Source: Sulfitobacter sp. M39
GTDB taxonomy: Bacteria; Pseudomonadota; Alphaproteobacteria; Rhodobacterales; Rhodobacteraceae
Assembly: GCF_021735935.1 (NCBI RefSeq)
Contig: NZ_WMDZ01000001.1
Location: forward strand, 2,294,001-2,358,000
DNA: 64,000 nt
Direction: 5' to 3'
Shown: one piece after another, positions 37,507 to 45,707 of the stretch
Numbering within the stretch: position 1 is the first letter of the stretch
Layout: every line of letters starts with the position of its first letter
Program-made: the position numbers and the translations under genes
The notes under the pieces: generated by a model
Databases searched by the model: none
Told to the model about the DNA's origin: nothing
The model's input: only the letters and a program-made list of their open reading frames with translations

Positions 37507-38115
37507 TTAGAAGCGGTAGGAACCACGGATGTTGAATGTGGTTACATCAGCATCAACACCGGAGTTTCCGTCTACGTCATCGAACTTGTGCTCGAGCAGT
37601 TCTGCACCAACGCTGTATTGCTCGGTGATTTTGTAATCCATGCCGATACCATAAAAGGCACCGTCTTCGTCACCCAAGGATGTGTCGGCACGCGCGTAAC
37701 CACCGGTTGCGTAGATCAGGGTGTTGCCCAGATCGTAGCCACCTTTGATTTTTGCACGAGCAACGGAATCGATGGAACCCGCGTCTGCGCCCAGACCGTC
37801 TTCCAAGTCGATGTCGGTTTTGTCGTAGTCAAGCTCACCGCCCAGTACGAAGCGACCGAAGTCATAGTTGTAACCTGCGTGGAAACCGTAGGAACCATTG
37901 TCGCCGTCGATATCGCCATCGATTTCAGCGTCGGAATAGCCCAGTTGCAGACCAGTGTAGAAGCCTGTCCAGTCGCCACCCAGGTCGGGTGCAGGAACGG
38001 GTGCGGTCATCACGGGCTCAACCACTGGCTCTGCCAGGCTACCGGCGTATGTTGCGCCAGCGAATGCTGTGGATGCCAGAACGGCTGCGGATGCAAGTTT
38101 CATAGTGCGTTTCAT
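37507..38115 (-). CDS. Outer membrane beta-barrel protein (OmpW/OmpA-like, Omp25 style)
   Basis: 202 residues. Signal peptide 1 to about 19-24 (AVLASTAFAGATYAG). The mature part alternates short hydrophobic beta strands with acidic loops: WTGFYTGLQLGYSDAEIDGDIDGD, FGRFVLGGELDYDKTDI and so on, closing with FNIRGSYRF ending in Phe, the barrel assembly signal. This suits an eight-stranded outer membrane barrel. The start at 38115 with GAGGAG upstream is clear. Likely abundant and strongly expressed. No specific channel function known. Confidence 0.88.
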   Translation of the reverse strand: MKRTMKLASAAVLASTAFAGATYAGSLAEPVVEPVMTAPVPAPDLGGDWTGFYTGLQLGYSDAEIDGDIDGDNGSYGFHAGYNYDFGRFVLGGELDYDKTDIDLEDGLGADAGSIDSVARAKIKGGYDLGNTLIYATGGYARADTSLGDEDGAFYGIGMDYKITEQYSVGAELLEHKFDDVDGNSGVDADVTTFNIRGSYRF

Positions 38116-38486
38116 AATCGTAACTCCTCGATCAGTTTGTACCGGAGCGGGCGCTTCCCGCTTCATCGACACAACACGGCAGCTAAGATCTGGTTTCGGG
38201 ATTTCCCAATCACGGGTTGGTGATCGGTAAATTGTTGCTCAAATGCACGGCGTCTCGGCGGCCCGTCGCCGCTATTAACCCTTTTTACCAAGGCCAAAAC
38301 GCGGTTCCGCGGAGAAGCGCCAAAATCACCCGAATTTAAATTTTCATGAAGATGGAACAATCTGCCCGTAGGCTACAGCAGGAATCCCGTGAAAATGCCG
38401 CAAAAAGTGGCGTTTACCCCCCTATGTGCTAGGTAGCGGTGCGGCGCGGATGGCAGCATAACCGGCATAACCAAGGCGAAACGAGT
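38116..38486. other. Divergent promoter region between the outer membrane protein and cls
   Basis: 371 bases, less G+C-rich than its surroundings (stretches such as AATTTAAATTTTC near 38335). It must hold promoters for both genes. No small gene or known operator motif was recognised. Confidence 0.45.
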
Positions 38487-39851
38487 ATGATCGAATTCTT
38501 CATCACCCATATAGAGGTTGTAGGCGTCATCCTTTTGACCCTCGGCGTGGCCTTCATCCTGCTTCAGCAGCGCCGCAGCCCACAATCAACTGCCGCCTGG
38601 ATCCTGTTTCTGGTGGTAATGCCCTATGTCGCCGCGCCCTTGTTCCTGGCGCTTGGCTTTCGCAAACAGGGCAAACGCTACGAGCCTATTATATTTACCC
38701 AGAAAGAAGACCCGCAAACGCCCGTGCATGCGCTGGACGAGATGTTCCAAAGCTTCAACCTGCCCCCCGCGCTGGAAGCACAACGGCTGAACCTGCATGA
38801 CACACCGCAAACCGCCTATGCCGCCGCGATGGAGGTTATCGAGAGCGCAACACAGACGATTGATGTACTGTTCTATATCGTCTCGGACGATGACACCGGT
38901 AATCACGTGGTCGACGCCCTGACCGAAAAAGCCCGCAATGGCGTTAAGGTGCGCCTGCTGATGGACCGGCTTGGCACCCTGCGCGGCCCTTCCAAGGCCG
39001 TCAAAGCGCTGCGCAAGGCCGGCGGCGAGGTGCTGTTCTTTTCGCCAATCCTGCAACTGCCCAGCAGTGGCCACCTAAACCTTCGCAACCATCGCAAGAT
39101 GATTATCGCCGATCATGCCCGTGTCTTTTCAGGCGGGATGAACATTGGCGAACACTATATGTCGGACCATCCGCACACCGATCACTGGGTCGATCTGGCC
39201 TTCACCCTCGAAGGGCAATCGGTACAGACCTTCTGCGATGTCTTCCGCTCGGACTGGGAAGTCGCCTGTGGTGAAGACGTGGACCATATCATAACGCCTG
39301 CCCCCACCACCGCGGGCAATGCGACGGTGCAGTTGATCCCCTCTGGCCCTGATATTGTCGAAGACCCGCTGCACGACGGGATCATTCGCGCGCTGCATTT
39401 GGCGAAAACCCGTATCTGGATCGCCACCCCCTATTTCGTCCCGACCGAGCCGCTGGCCAATGCGCTGCGCATCGCGGCGCTGCGCGGGGTGGATGTGCGT
39501 ATTCTGGTGCCGCAGAAGTCGAACCAGCATATCGCGGACTTCGCCCGTGGCGGCTATCTGCGCGATGCGCATACCGCAGGGGCCAAGGTCAAATACTTTG
39601 AACCTGCGATGATCCACGCGAAAGCCGCGCTGATTGACGATGTGGGGCTTGTAGGCACGGCAAACTTCGACGTGCGCAGTATGCTTTTGAACTTTGAGGC
39701 GATGTTGTTCGTTTATGATGCACGCAGCGTGTCAACCCTGTCGGACTGGTTCACGGCCCGCGAGGCAGACTGCCACGAGAATATGCCAAGCCCGCATTTG
39801 CCCCGCCGTCTGGCCGAGGGCGTCTTTCGAATAGGAGCACCGATCTTGTGA
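38487..39851 (+). CDS. cls: Cardiolipin synthase (phospholipase D family)
   Basis: 454 residues. Two N-terminal membrane helices (about 8-26 and 36-56), then two phospholipase D HKD motifs: HRKMIIAD (His202) and HAKAALID (His377). It joins two phosphatidylglycerols into cardiolipin at the inner membrane. The start at 38487 begins at the first membrane helix; the longer frame to 38439 has no support. Its stop overlaps the GTG start of the next gene by 4 bp, so the two are coupled. Confidence 0.93.
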   Translation: MIEFFITHIEVVGVILLTLGVAFILLQQRRSPQSTAAWILFLVVMPYVAAPLFLALGFRKQGKRYEPIIFTQKEDPQTPVHALDEMFQSFNLPPALEAQRLNLHDTPQTAYAAAMEVIESATQTIDVLFYIVSDDDTGNHVVDALTEKARNGVKVRLLMDRLGTLRGPSKAVKALRKAGGEVLFFSPILQLPSSGHLNLRNHRKMIIADHARVFSGGMNIGEHYMSDHPHTDHWVDLAFTLEGQSVQTFCDVFRSDWEVACGEDVDHIITPAPTTAGNATVQLIPSGPDIVEDPLHDGIIRALHLAKTRIWIATPYFVPTEPLANALRIAALRGVDVRILVPQKSNQHIADFARGGYLRDAHTAGAKVKYFEPAMIHAKAALIDDVGLVGTANFDVRSMLLNFEAMLFVYDARSVSTLSDWFTAREADCHENMPSPHLPRRLAEGVFRIGAPIL

Positions 39852-40555
39852 CCCAAGCCCCCCTTCGCATCGCCAGCTATAACATGCGCAAGGCCATGGG
39901 CACTGACCGCAAACGCGATCCCGCCCGCATCCTGCGCGTGATCCAGACGCTCGCGGCGGATATCGTCGTGCTGCAAGAGGCCGACATGCGCCTTGGGTCC
40001 CGCCCCTCGGCGCTGCCCGTGGATCAGGTGACGGCGCAGACCGGTTTGATCGCGGTGCCTGTCCCCAGTGAGGTCAGCATCGGTTGGCATGGCAACGCCG
40101 TCTTGCTTAGCCCCGAGGCAGAGCTGATTGAGGTCAAACACCTGAACCTGCCGGGGATGGAGCCGCGCGGTGCGATGGTGGTGGATTTCGATCTTCGCGA
40201 TATCCCGCTGCGCATCATCGCCACCCATCTGGGGCTGATGCGCCGGTCGCGGCGCGCTCAGCTTTCCGCGCTCATCGCTCATCTGGATGCACAGTCCAAA
40301 CGGCCGACGTTGATCGCGGGCGATATGAATGAATGGTCGCTGAACGTCGGGCTTGGGCGTCTGGCGCATCACTTTGACATCTATGCGCCGGGCAAAAGCT
40401 ATCACGCGCGCCTGCCTTTGGCCGCATTGGATCGCATCGCGGTGGATGACGCGCTGCATGTGATTGATGGTGGCGTCTGCGAGACTGACGATGCGCGCCG
40501 CGCCTCGGACCACCTGCCCATCTGGCTGGATTTCGCGCGTTCTACAGGGCAGTAG
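39848..40555 (+). CDS. Endonuclease/exonuclease/phosphatase (EEP) family protein
   Basis: 235 residues starting GTG inside the cls stop. EEP signatures: RIASYNMRKAMG, VLQEADM (metal Glu), ATHLGLMRRSR, AGDMNEWS (Asp-Met-Asn), and the terminal SDHLPIW (catalytic His). No signal peptide. Coupling to cls suggests a phospholipid-related phosphodiesterase role, as in many cls-eep gene pairs, but a nuclease role cannot be excluded. Confidence 0.87.
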   Translation: MTQAPLRIASYNMRKAMGTDRKRDPARILRVIQTLAADIVVLQEADMRLGSRPSALPVDQVTAQTGLIAVPVPSEVSIGWHGNAVLLSPEAELIEVKHLNLPGMEPRGAMVVDFDLRDIPLRIIATHLGLMRRSRRAQLSALIAHLDAQSKRPTLIAGDMNEWSLNVGLGRLAHHFDIYAPGKSYHARLPLAALDRIAVDDALHVIDGGVCETDDARRASDHLPIWLDFARSTGQ

Positions 40556-40654
40556 AGCGCGCGAGGTCAGCTAAATTAGTGGGTGATATTATCAGTTCAA
40601 ACCACTGAAAATTATGCAAAAAACGCCACACTTAAACCAAATTATGAAGTGCCA

Positions 40655-43600
40655 TCACAGCGATTTCCGCAGCCGCGCCTCCTCTGCGCGCGCTTGTTCG
40701 ACAGCGGCATGTTTCACCGGCCCATAGCCCCGAATATCCATCGGCAGTGCCAGCATCTTCTGGATCGTCTCAACCGTTTTACCGTCGATCTTGGCGGGCA
40801 GCTCTGCCAGCAGCCCTTCGTACCAGCGGATCAACGCCACTTCTTCGCGACGTTCCTGTGTGTAGGAAAACACATCCAGCGCCGTGCCCCGTAGCGGACG
40901 CAGCTTTGACAGCGTGGCCAGCACCGGCGTGAACCATGCACCGAACGCGCGCTTGACGGGCCGCCCCCGCGCGTCCTTGCGCAGGGACACGATCGGCGGG
41001 GCCATATGGTAGTTGATCTTGAACCCCGGCTCGAACCCCTGCGCCAACATCTCGGCAAAGGCAGGATCGCGGTGCAGCCGGGCGACCTCGTATTCATCCT
41101 TGAACGCCATCAGTTTGAACAGCGTCTTGGCTGCCACTTGCGTCAGCGTGTCGGCATGGGCGGCAGGCACGGCGGCGCTGAACTGCGCAAGCTGGTCGCG
41201 GTAGCGCTGCGCGTAGCTGTCGTTTTGATAGGCCCGCAACCGGTCGGCACGGTCCGCGATCAACGCGGCGCAGTCCAAGTCTGGCTGTTCACGCGTCGGC
41301 AGGGCCAGCGCGTCAGGCGTTTCGGCCATCACGCGGCCCAGATCAAAGGCGCGATGGTTCTTGTCGATGGCCACGCCGTTCAACACGATCGCCTGCCGCA
41401 GCGCGCCGTGGGACACGGGCACCAGCCCTTTCTGCCACGCAAAACCCAGCATGATCATATTGGCGAAAACCGTATCGCCCAGAAACCGTTCTGCCATGGC
41501 ATTGGCATCGAAGCCGGTAAGGTTCCCCCCCCCCACGGTATCGCGGATCACGGTCTCGCGCTGGTCAGTGTGCAGCTGCGCGTCACGGTGCAACACCAGA
41601 TCGCCCGTGGGCATTTCGGCGAGGTTCAGCACCACTTTGGTCGCCGGCCCGTAGTAGACTGACGCCTGCGCGGCAGAGGAAACAACGATATCGCAGCCAA
41701 TCACCGCATCCGCCGCCCCGTGATCAATGCGCACCTGATGGATCGCATCAGGGCGCGCGCCGATCCGGATAAAGCTAAGCACCGTGCCGAACTTCTGCGC
41801 GAAACCGGTGAAATCCAGCACGCTGGAGCCTTTGCCCTCCAGATGCGCGGCCATGGTGATCAGCGCGCCGACCGTGATCACCCCCGTGCCGCCGACGCCT
41901 GTGACCAACAGATCAAAGGGCGCGTCGAGGCTGGGCAGTTCGGGACGTGAAATGCCCGCCAGCAGCGCGTCCACGTCGACCTCTGCCCCGGTTTTCTTGC
42001 GCCGCACCGCCCCTTCAAGGGTGACGAAGCTGGGGCAGAACCCGTTCAGGCACGAGAAATCCTTGTTGCAGCTCGACAGGTTGATCTTGCGCTTGCGGCC
42101 CAGATCCGTCTCTAGCGGTTCGATACTCAGACAGTTGCTTTCAAGCGAGCAATCGCCGCAGCCCTCGCAGACGGCAGGGTTGATAAAGGCAAAGCGTTTG
42201 GGGTCTTCCATCTGCCCGCGCTTGCGGCGGCGGCGTTTCTCGGTTGCGCAGGTCTGTTCGTAGATCAGCACCGACACGCCTTTGACCTCGCGCAGTTCGC
42301 GCTGCACGGTGTCCATCTCTTCACGCGGGTGAAAGCTGGTACCTTGGGGGAAATCGCCGCGGTCGAATTTATCGATCACATCTGACACCAAGGCAATGCG
42401 CTGGACCCCTTCGGCGCGACAGGCCTGCGCGATTCCGGTCACGCTGATCGGCCCGTCCACCGGTTGCCCCCCGGTCATTGCCACCGCGTCGTTATAGAGG
42501 ATCTTATAGGTGATATTCGTCCCCGCCGCGACAGCCTGCCGAATGGCGAGCGAGCCTGAATGGTACCACGTGCCCTCGCCCAAATTCTGGAACAGGTGTT
42601 TGCCGCCGTTGAACCTGGAGGCCACCACATGCGGCACGCCCTCGCCGCCCATCTGCGCATAGCCACCGGTTTCGCGGTCCATCCACCCCGCCATGACGTG
42701 GCAACCGATGCCCGATGCGGCCTGCGACCCCTCGGGCAGCTTGGTCGAGGTGTTATGCGGGCAGCCCGAACAGAAATATGGCGTGCGTTTTGCCCCCGGC
42801 ACATTCAGCAGGACAGGAGGCTTTTCCGTCAGCGCGCGCGCCTTTTGCGGCAGGTTTTCATCAGGGAAGAAAGCGTCCAACCGCTCGGCCACCACGGGCA
42901 CCAGCGCCAGCGGGCTTAACTCGCCGGTCCACGGCAGCAGCGGATCGCCTGCCGCGCGGTGTTTGCCGACCATGCGACCGGGCTTGTGCCCCGGCCAGTC
43001 GTAGAAATATTCCTTGAGCTGGCTTTCGATGATGCCGCGCTTTTCCTCGATCACCAGCACTTCTTCCGTGTCGGCAACAAAGGCCAGCGCATCACGCCGC
43101 GCAAGGGGCCAAACCATGCCGACTTTGTAGATATCAATGCCAAGTCGGCGGCACGCGGCTTCGTCCAGACCCAGCAGACGCAGCGCTTCCATCAGATCCA
43201 GATGGCCCTTGCCGGTGGTGACGATGCCAAAGGTGGCATTGTCCAGATTATAGATACGCCTGTCGATCGGGTTGGCCTCGACAAAGGCTTCGACGGCGCT
43301 GAGCTTATGCTGCAACCGGGTCTCGATCTCGGGGCTTGGCATGTCAGAGCGGCGCACATGCAGCCCGCCGGGCGGTGGCGTGATTTGGGGCAGCGTAAAC
43401 GCGCGATCAGGCTGCAACGCCACCGACTGCCCGCTCTCCACCGTCTCGGAAATCGCTTTGAACCCGACCCATGTGCCTGAAAAACGGCTCAGCGCGAGCC
43501 CATAGGCCCCGAACTCCAGAAACTCTCCCACATTCGCGGGATTCAGCGTCGGCATCATCCAAGTCATAAAGGCGACATCCGATTGATGCGGCATGGACGA

Positions 43601-44071
43601 CGACACACAGCCGTGGTCATCCCCCGCCACCACCAGCACGCCCCCCTTGGGCGAAGAGCCATAGGCGTTGCCGTGGCGCAGCGCGTCCCCCGACCGGTCC
43701 ACCCCCGGCCCCTTGCCGTACCACATGGAGAATACGCCCTCGACCTCGCAATGGGGATCCAGCACAGCCTGCTGCGCCCCCAGAACCGCCGTGGCGCCGA
43801 GGTCTTCGTTCACCGCGGGCATGAAGGTGATGTTGTTATCCTTGGTCACATCCCGTGCGCGCCATAGTTCAAGATCGACCGCGCCCAAAGGCGACCCGCG
43901 ATACCCCGAGATAAACCCAGCGGTGTTCAGCCCCTGCTGCTTATCACGCCGCGCCTGATCCAACATGATCCGCACCAGCGCTTGGGTGCCGGTCATAAAC
44001 ACCGTTCCTTCTGTGCGCGTGTAACGGTCGGATAAGGCATAGGGGTAAAAATCGTGGGTTTCTTTGGTCAT
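40655..44071 (-). CDS. Indolepyruvate ferredoxin oxidoreductase, fused alpha/beta/gamma form
   Basis: 1138 residues. Oxidatively decarboxylates aryl pyruvates (or branched 2-oxoacids) to acyl-CoA with ferredoxin, using thiamine diphosphate. The N-terminal part has the TPP-enzyme pyrimidine-binding domain, the middle the TPP domain with GIGCHVMAGWM and GEGTWYHSGSLAIR. Around residues 630-680 there are Cys clusters (EGCGDCSLESNC; CNKDFSCLNGFCPS) for Fe-S centres, and the C-terminal half holds the gamma domain (TGVGGTGVITVGALI). In Roseobacters such fused enzymes act in aromatic or branched amino acid catabolism. Divergent from an Lrp regulator. Confidence 0.93.
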   Translation of the reverse strand: MTKETHDFYPYALSDRYTRTEGTVFMTGTQALVRIMLDQARRDKQQGLNTAGFISGYRGSPLGAVDLELWRARDVTKDNNITFMPAVNEDLGATAVLGAQQAVLDPHCEVEGVFSMWYGKGPGVDRSGDALRHGNAYGSSPKGGVLVVAGDDHGCVSSSMPHQSDVAFMTWMMPTLNPANVGEFLEFGAYGLALSRFSGTWVGFKAISETVESGQSVALQPDRAFTLPQITPPPGGLHVRRSDMPSPEIETRLQHKLSAVEAFVEANPIDRRIYNLDNATFGIVTTGKGHLDLMEALRLLGLDEAACRRLGIDIYKVGMVWPLARRDALAFVADTEEVLVIEEKRGIIESQLKEYFYDWPGHKPGRMVGKHRAAGDPLLPWTGELSPLALVPVVAERLDAFFPDENLPQKARALTEKPPVLLNVPGAKRTPYFCSGCPHNTSTKLPEGSQAASGIGCHVMAGWMDRETGGYAQMGGEGVPHVVASRFNGGKHLFQNLGEGTWYHSGSLAIRQAVAAGTNITYKILYNDAVAMTGGQPVDGPISVTGIAQACRAEGVQRIALVSDVIDKFDRGDFPQGTSFHPREEMDTVQRELREVKGVSVLIYEQTCATEKRRRRKRGQMEDPKRFAFINPAVCEGCGDCSLESNCLSIEPLETDLGRKRKINLSSCNKDFSCLNGFCPSFVTLEGAVRRKKTGAEVDVDALLAGISRPELPSLDAPFDLLVTGVGGTGVITVGALITMAAHLEGKGSSVLDFTGFAQKFGTVLSFIRIGARPDAIHQVRIDHGAADAVIGCDIVVSSAAQASVYYGPATKVVLNLAEMPTGDLVLHRDAQLHTDQRETVIRDTVGGGNLTGFDANAMAERFLGDTVFANMIMLGFAWQKGLVPVSHGALRQAIVLNGVAIDKNHRAFDLGRVMAETPDALALPTREQPDLDCAALIADRADRLRAYQNDSYAQRYRDQLAQFSAAVPAAHADTLTQVAAKTLFKLMAFKDEYEVARLHRDPAFAEMLAQGFEPGFKINYHMAPPIVSLRKDARGRPVKRAFGAWFTPVLATLSKLRPLRGTALDVFSYTQERREEVALIRWYEGLLAELPAKIDGKTVETIQKMLALPMDIRGYGPVKHAAVEQARAEEARLRKSL

Positions 44072-44138
44072 GATGGCGATCCTTGGCTGTCTTGACCATC
44101 AAACCACGTTTTCGTGAAATATCTGCCCTCTCTTGCGC

Positions 44139-44177
44139 TTCTATGCGGAATAAACGAATATTTTATTCGGCATAGAA
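44139..44177. promoter_or_regulatory. Likely Lrp/AsnC operator palindrome
   Basis: Arms 44139-44154 and 44162-44177 are complementary at 15 of 16 positions around a 7-nt AT-rich centre (CGAATAT). It lies 12 bp upstream of the Lrp-family start and about 70 bp from the oxidoreductase start, in their shared 118-bp spacer, where autoregulatory Lrp sites usually sit. Confidence 0.7.
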
Positions 44178-44189
44178 GGAATTGATGAA

Positions 44190-44660
44190 ATGTCTGACCA
44201 AATGCGCTTTGACGACCGCGACCGGAAGATACTGGAGCTGCTGCAGCGCGACTGCCGCATCTCGAACGCCGACCTGGCAGAGCGGGCCGGCATGTCCGCC
44301 TCCGCCTGCTGGCGACGAGTGAAAGCGTTCGAGGATGCCGGCGTGATCGAACGCTACCGCGCGGATGTGTCTCCGACCAAGGCGGGCAACAGCTTTCAGG
44401 CGCTGGTGCAGGTGCAGCTTGCGCGTCACAATCAGGAAAAGCTGGCAGAGTTCATCAAAGCCATCGCGCATCGCGCCGAGGTGCTGGAATGCTATGCCAC
44501 CACGGGACAAGCCGACTACCAAATGCGCGTCCTCTGCCGCGACATCGCCGCCTATAACCGCTTTCTCGAAGATTTTCTGTTCCGCCTACCCGCCGTAGAA
44601 AGCGCGCAAACCAACGTGGTACTACGCGAGATTAAACGGAATACGAGCATTCCGATGTGA
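44190..44660 (+). CDS. Lrp/AsnC family transcriptional regulator
   Basis: 156 residues. N-terminal helix-turn-helix (DRKILELLQRDCRISNADLAERAGMSASACWRRVKAF), hinge, and C-terminal RAM/AsnC ligand-binding domain (about 70-150; FQALVQVQLARH, VLECYATTGQADYQMRVL). These octameric regulators sense amino acids. Being divergent from the aryl-pyruvate oxidoreductase with a large palindrome between them, it most likely controls that gene in response to an aromatic or branched-chain amino acid. Confidence 0.94.
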   Translation: MSDQMRFDDRDRKILELLQRDCRISNADLAERAGMSASACWRRVKAFEDAGVIERYRADVSPTKAGNSFQALVQVQLARHNQEKLAEFIKAIAHRAEVLECYATTGQADYQMRVLCRDIAAYNRFLEDFLFRLPAVESAQTNVVLREIKRNTSIPM

Positions 44661-44953
44661 TTTCAGGCCACCGGCGTTTGGACACGTATTGCGTGTGACC
44701 TCAACACCGACCCTGCATTCTGCCAGATCGACGGTGAACCGCCCTCGTCTACGACTTGATTGCCGTTCGGCCACTTCTTGGTCTTGCACGGCGTCGACCT
44801 CCACCTGCTTAATCAGGCCCTTTGGTTCAACAAGACCGCGGCCGCGCCCGCCGGATTTCGACGCGTTTTTCCAATAGCGGCAAAATTTAATTGCAATCCT
44901 TCCAGCGCTGGACGCGTTGACAGACTGGGGGACTTGCGACACTGATATGCGTT
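44661..44953. other. Intergenic stretch before the copper cluster
   Basis: 293 bases between the Lrp gene and the first copper-cluster gene. A 106-codon minus-strand frame (44622-44942) overlaps the end of the Lrp gene, has no recognisable domain and no good ribosome site, and is not called. The region should hold the cluster promoter. No CueR- or CopR-type box was recognised. Confidence 0.35.
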
Positions 44954-45346
44954 ATGCGTCCTTTGGCAAACATATCAAACCTCTGCCGCGTCCTTCTTGG
45001 CGTGGTTTTGGCGTGTGGTCTTTTGCTGCTCCCGCCATCGTCGGCTCATGCGCAAAACGGAATGCACAATAGCACGCAGGAAACGCATCACGGTGTCCAC
45101 CAAGCGTCCCACAAAATGCCCTCGGCGGCTGCGGTGCAACAGGATGCCGCCGCGCTGCCCCACCACACCGAAGCGCCAGAAAGTTTCGAAGGTGATCCTT
45201 GTTGTGGTGGCATTTGCCTTACGATGGCGCTTTCCTCAACGCAGTATGTGAAGGTGACGTCGATCCAATCCGTCGACTTTATCCGTATTTCCCAGTCTGC
45301 GATTTCTGCCGTTGCTGCAGGGCAGCTGCGCCCGCCACGCGTCTAA
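44954..45346 (+). CDS. Secreted His/Met- and Cys-containing protein of the copper cluster
   Basis: 130 residues. Signal peptide 1 to about 34 (VLLGVVLACGLLLLPPSSAHA). The mature N-terminal half is rich in His and Met (MHNSTQETHHGVHQASHKM; LPHHTE), and a GDPCCGGICL motif follows at about residue 80. This composition fits periplasmic copper sensing or binding and recalls CopL-like small proteins at the head of copper operons, but I cannot assign a family. It leads a plus-strand run of six genes. Confidence 0.68.
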   Translation: MRPLANISNLCRVLLGVVLACGLLLLPPSSAHAQNGMHNSTQETHHGVHQASHKMPSAAAVQQDAAALPHHTEAPESFEGDPCCGGICLTMALSSTQYVKVTSIQSVDFIRISQSAISAVAAGQLRPPRV

Positions 45347-45428
45347 GTTGATCCCGGCCGATTAGCGGCCTTTGCATCTGCGGCTTCGGGCTGCGGGTTA
45401 GATCAGCTTATTCTCAGGCAAAAAAACC

Positions 45429-45707
45429 ATGAAATTACCTTTGATTGCAGGGGCCATGTCCCTGACCCTTGGGGCATGCGCCACGGCGCTCCCTCCCTTT
45501 CCTGACGTCACGTCTGCGTATGTGCAGCAACCCACGCCTCTGCCCGAGGTCGCCGCGATGACCGCCGCCGACAACCGCACGCGCGGTAGTGTTGCGACCG
45601 CCGGCGAACAGCCCTTTGCGGGTTACCGCCGTCGTGGCGTTGTTGAACCGCTCGATTGGCGGCGGCTGAACACCGAACAGGCACCTATGCAGGGGATGAA
45701 CCACTGA
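45429..45707 (+). CDS. Small lipoprotein of the copper cluster
   Basis: 92 residues. Lipoprotein signal with LGAC lipobox at Cys17. The mature protein is Pro-rich, with no recognised domain; its end reads RRGVVEPLDWRRLNTEQAPMQG. The stop shares a base with the start of the TolC-like gene (TGATG), so the two are co-translated and may form a complex at the outer membrane. Confidence 0.75.
   Translation: MKLPLIAGAMSLTLGACATALPPFPDVTSAYVQQPTPLPEVAAMTAADNRTRGSVATAGEQPFAGYRRRGVVEPLDWRRLNTEQAPMQGMNH

Noticed and set aside
44622-44942. 106-codon minus-strand frame beside the Lrp gene
   Set aside because: Considered as a transposase remnant, but no transposase motif, inverted ends or ribosome site was seen, and it overlaps the Lrp coding end.
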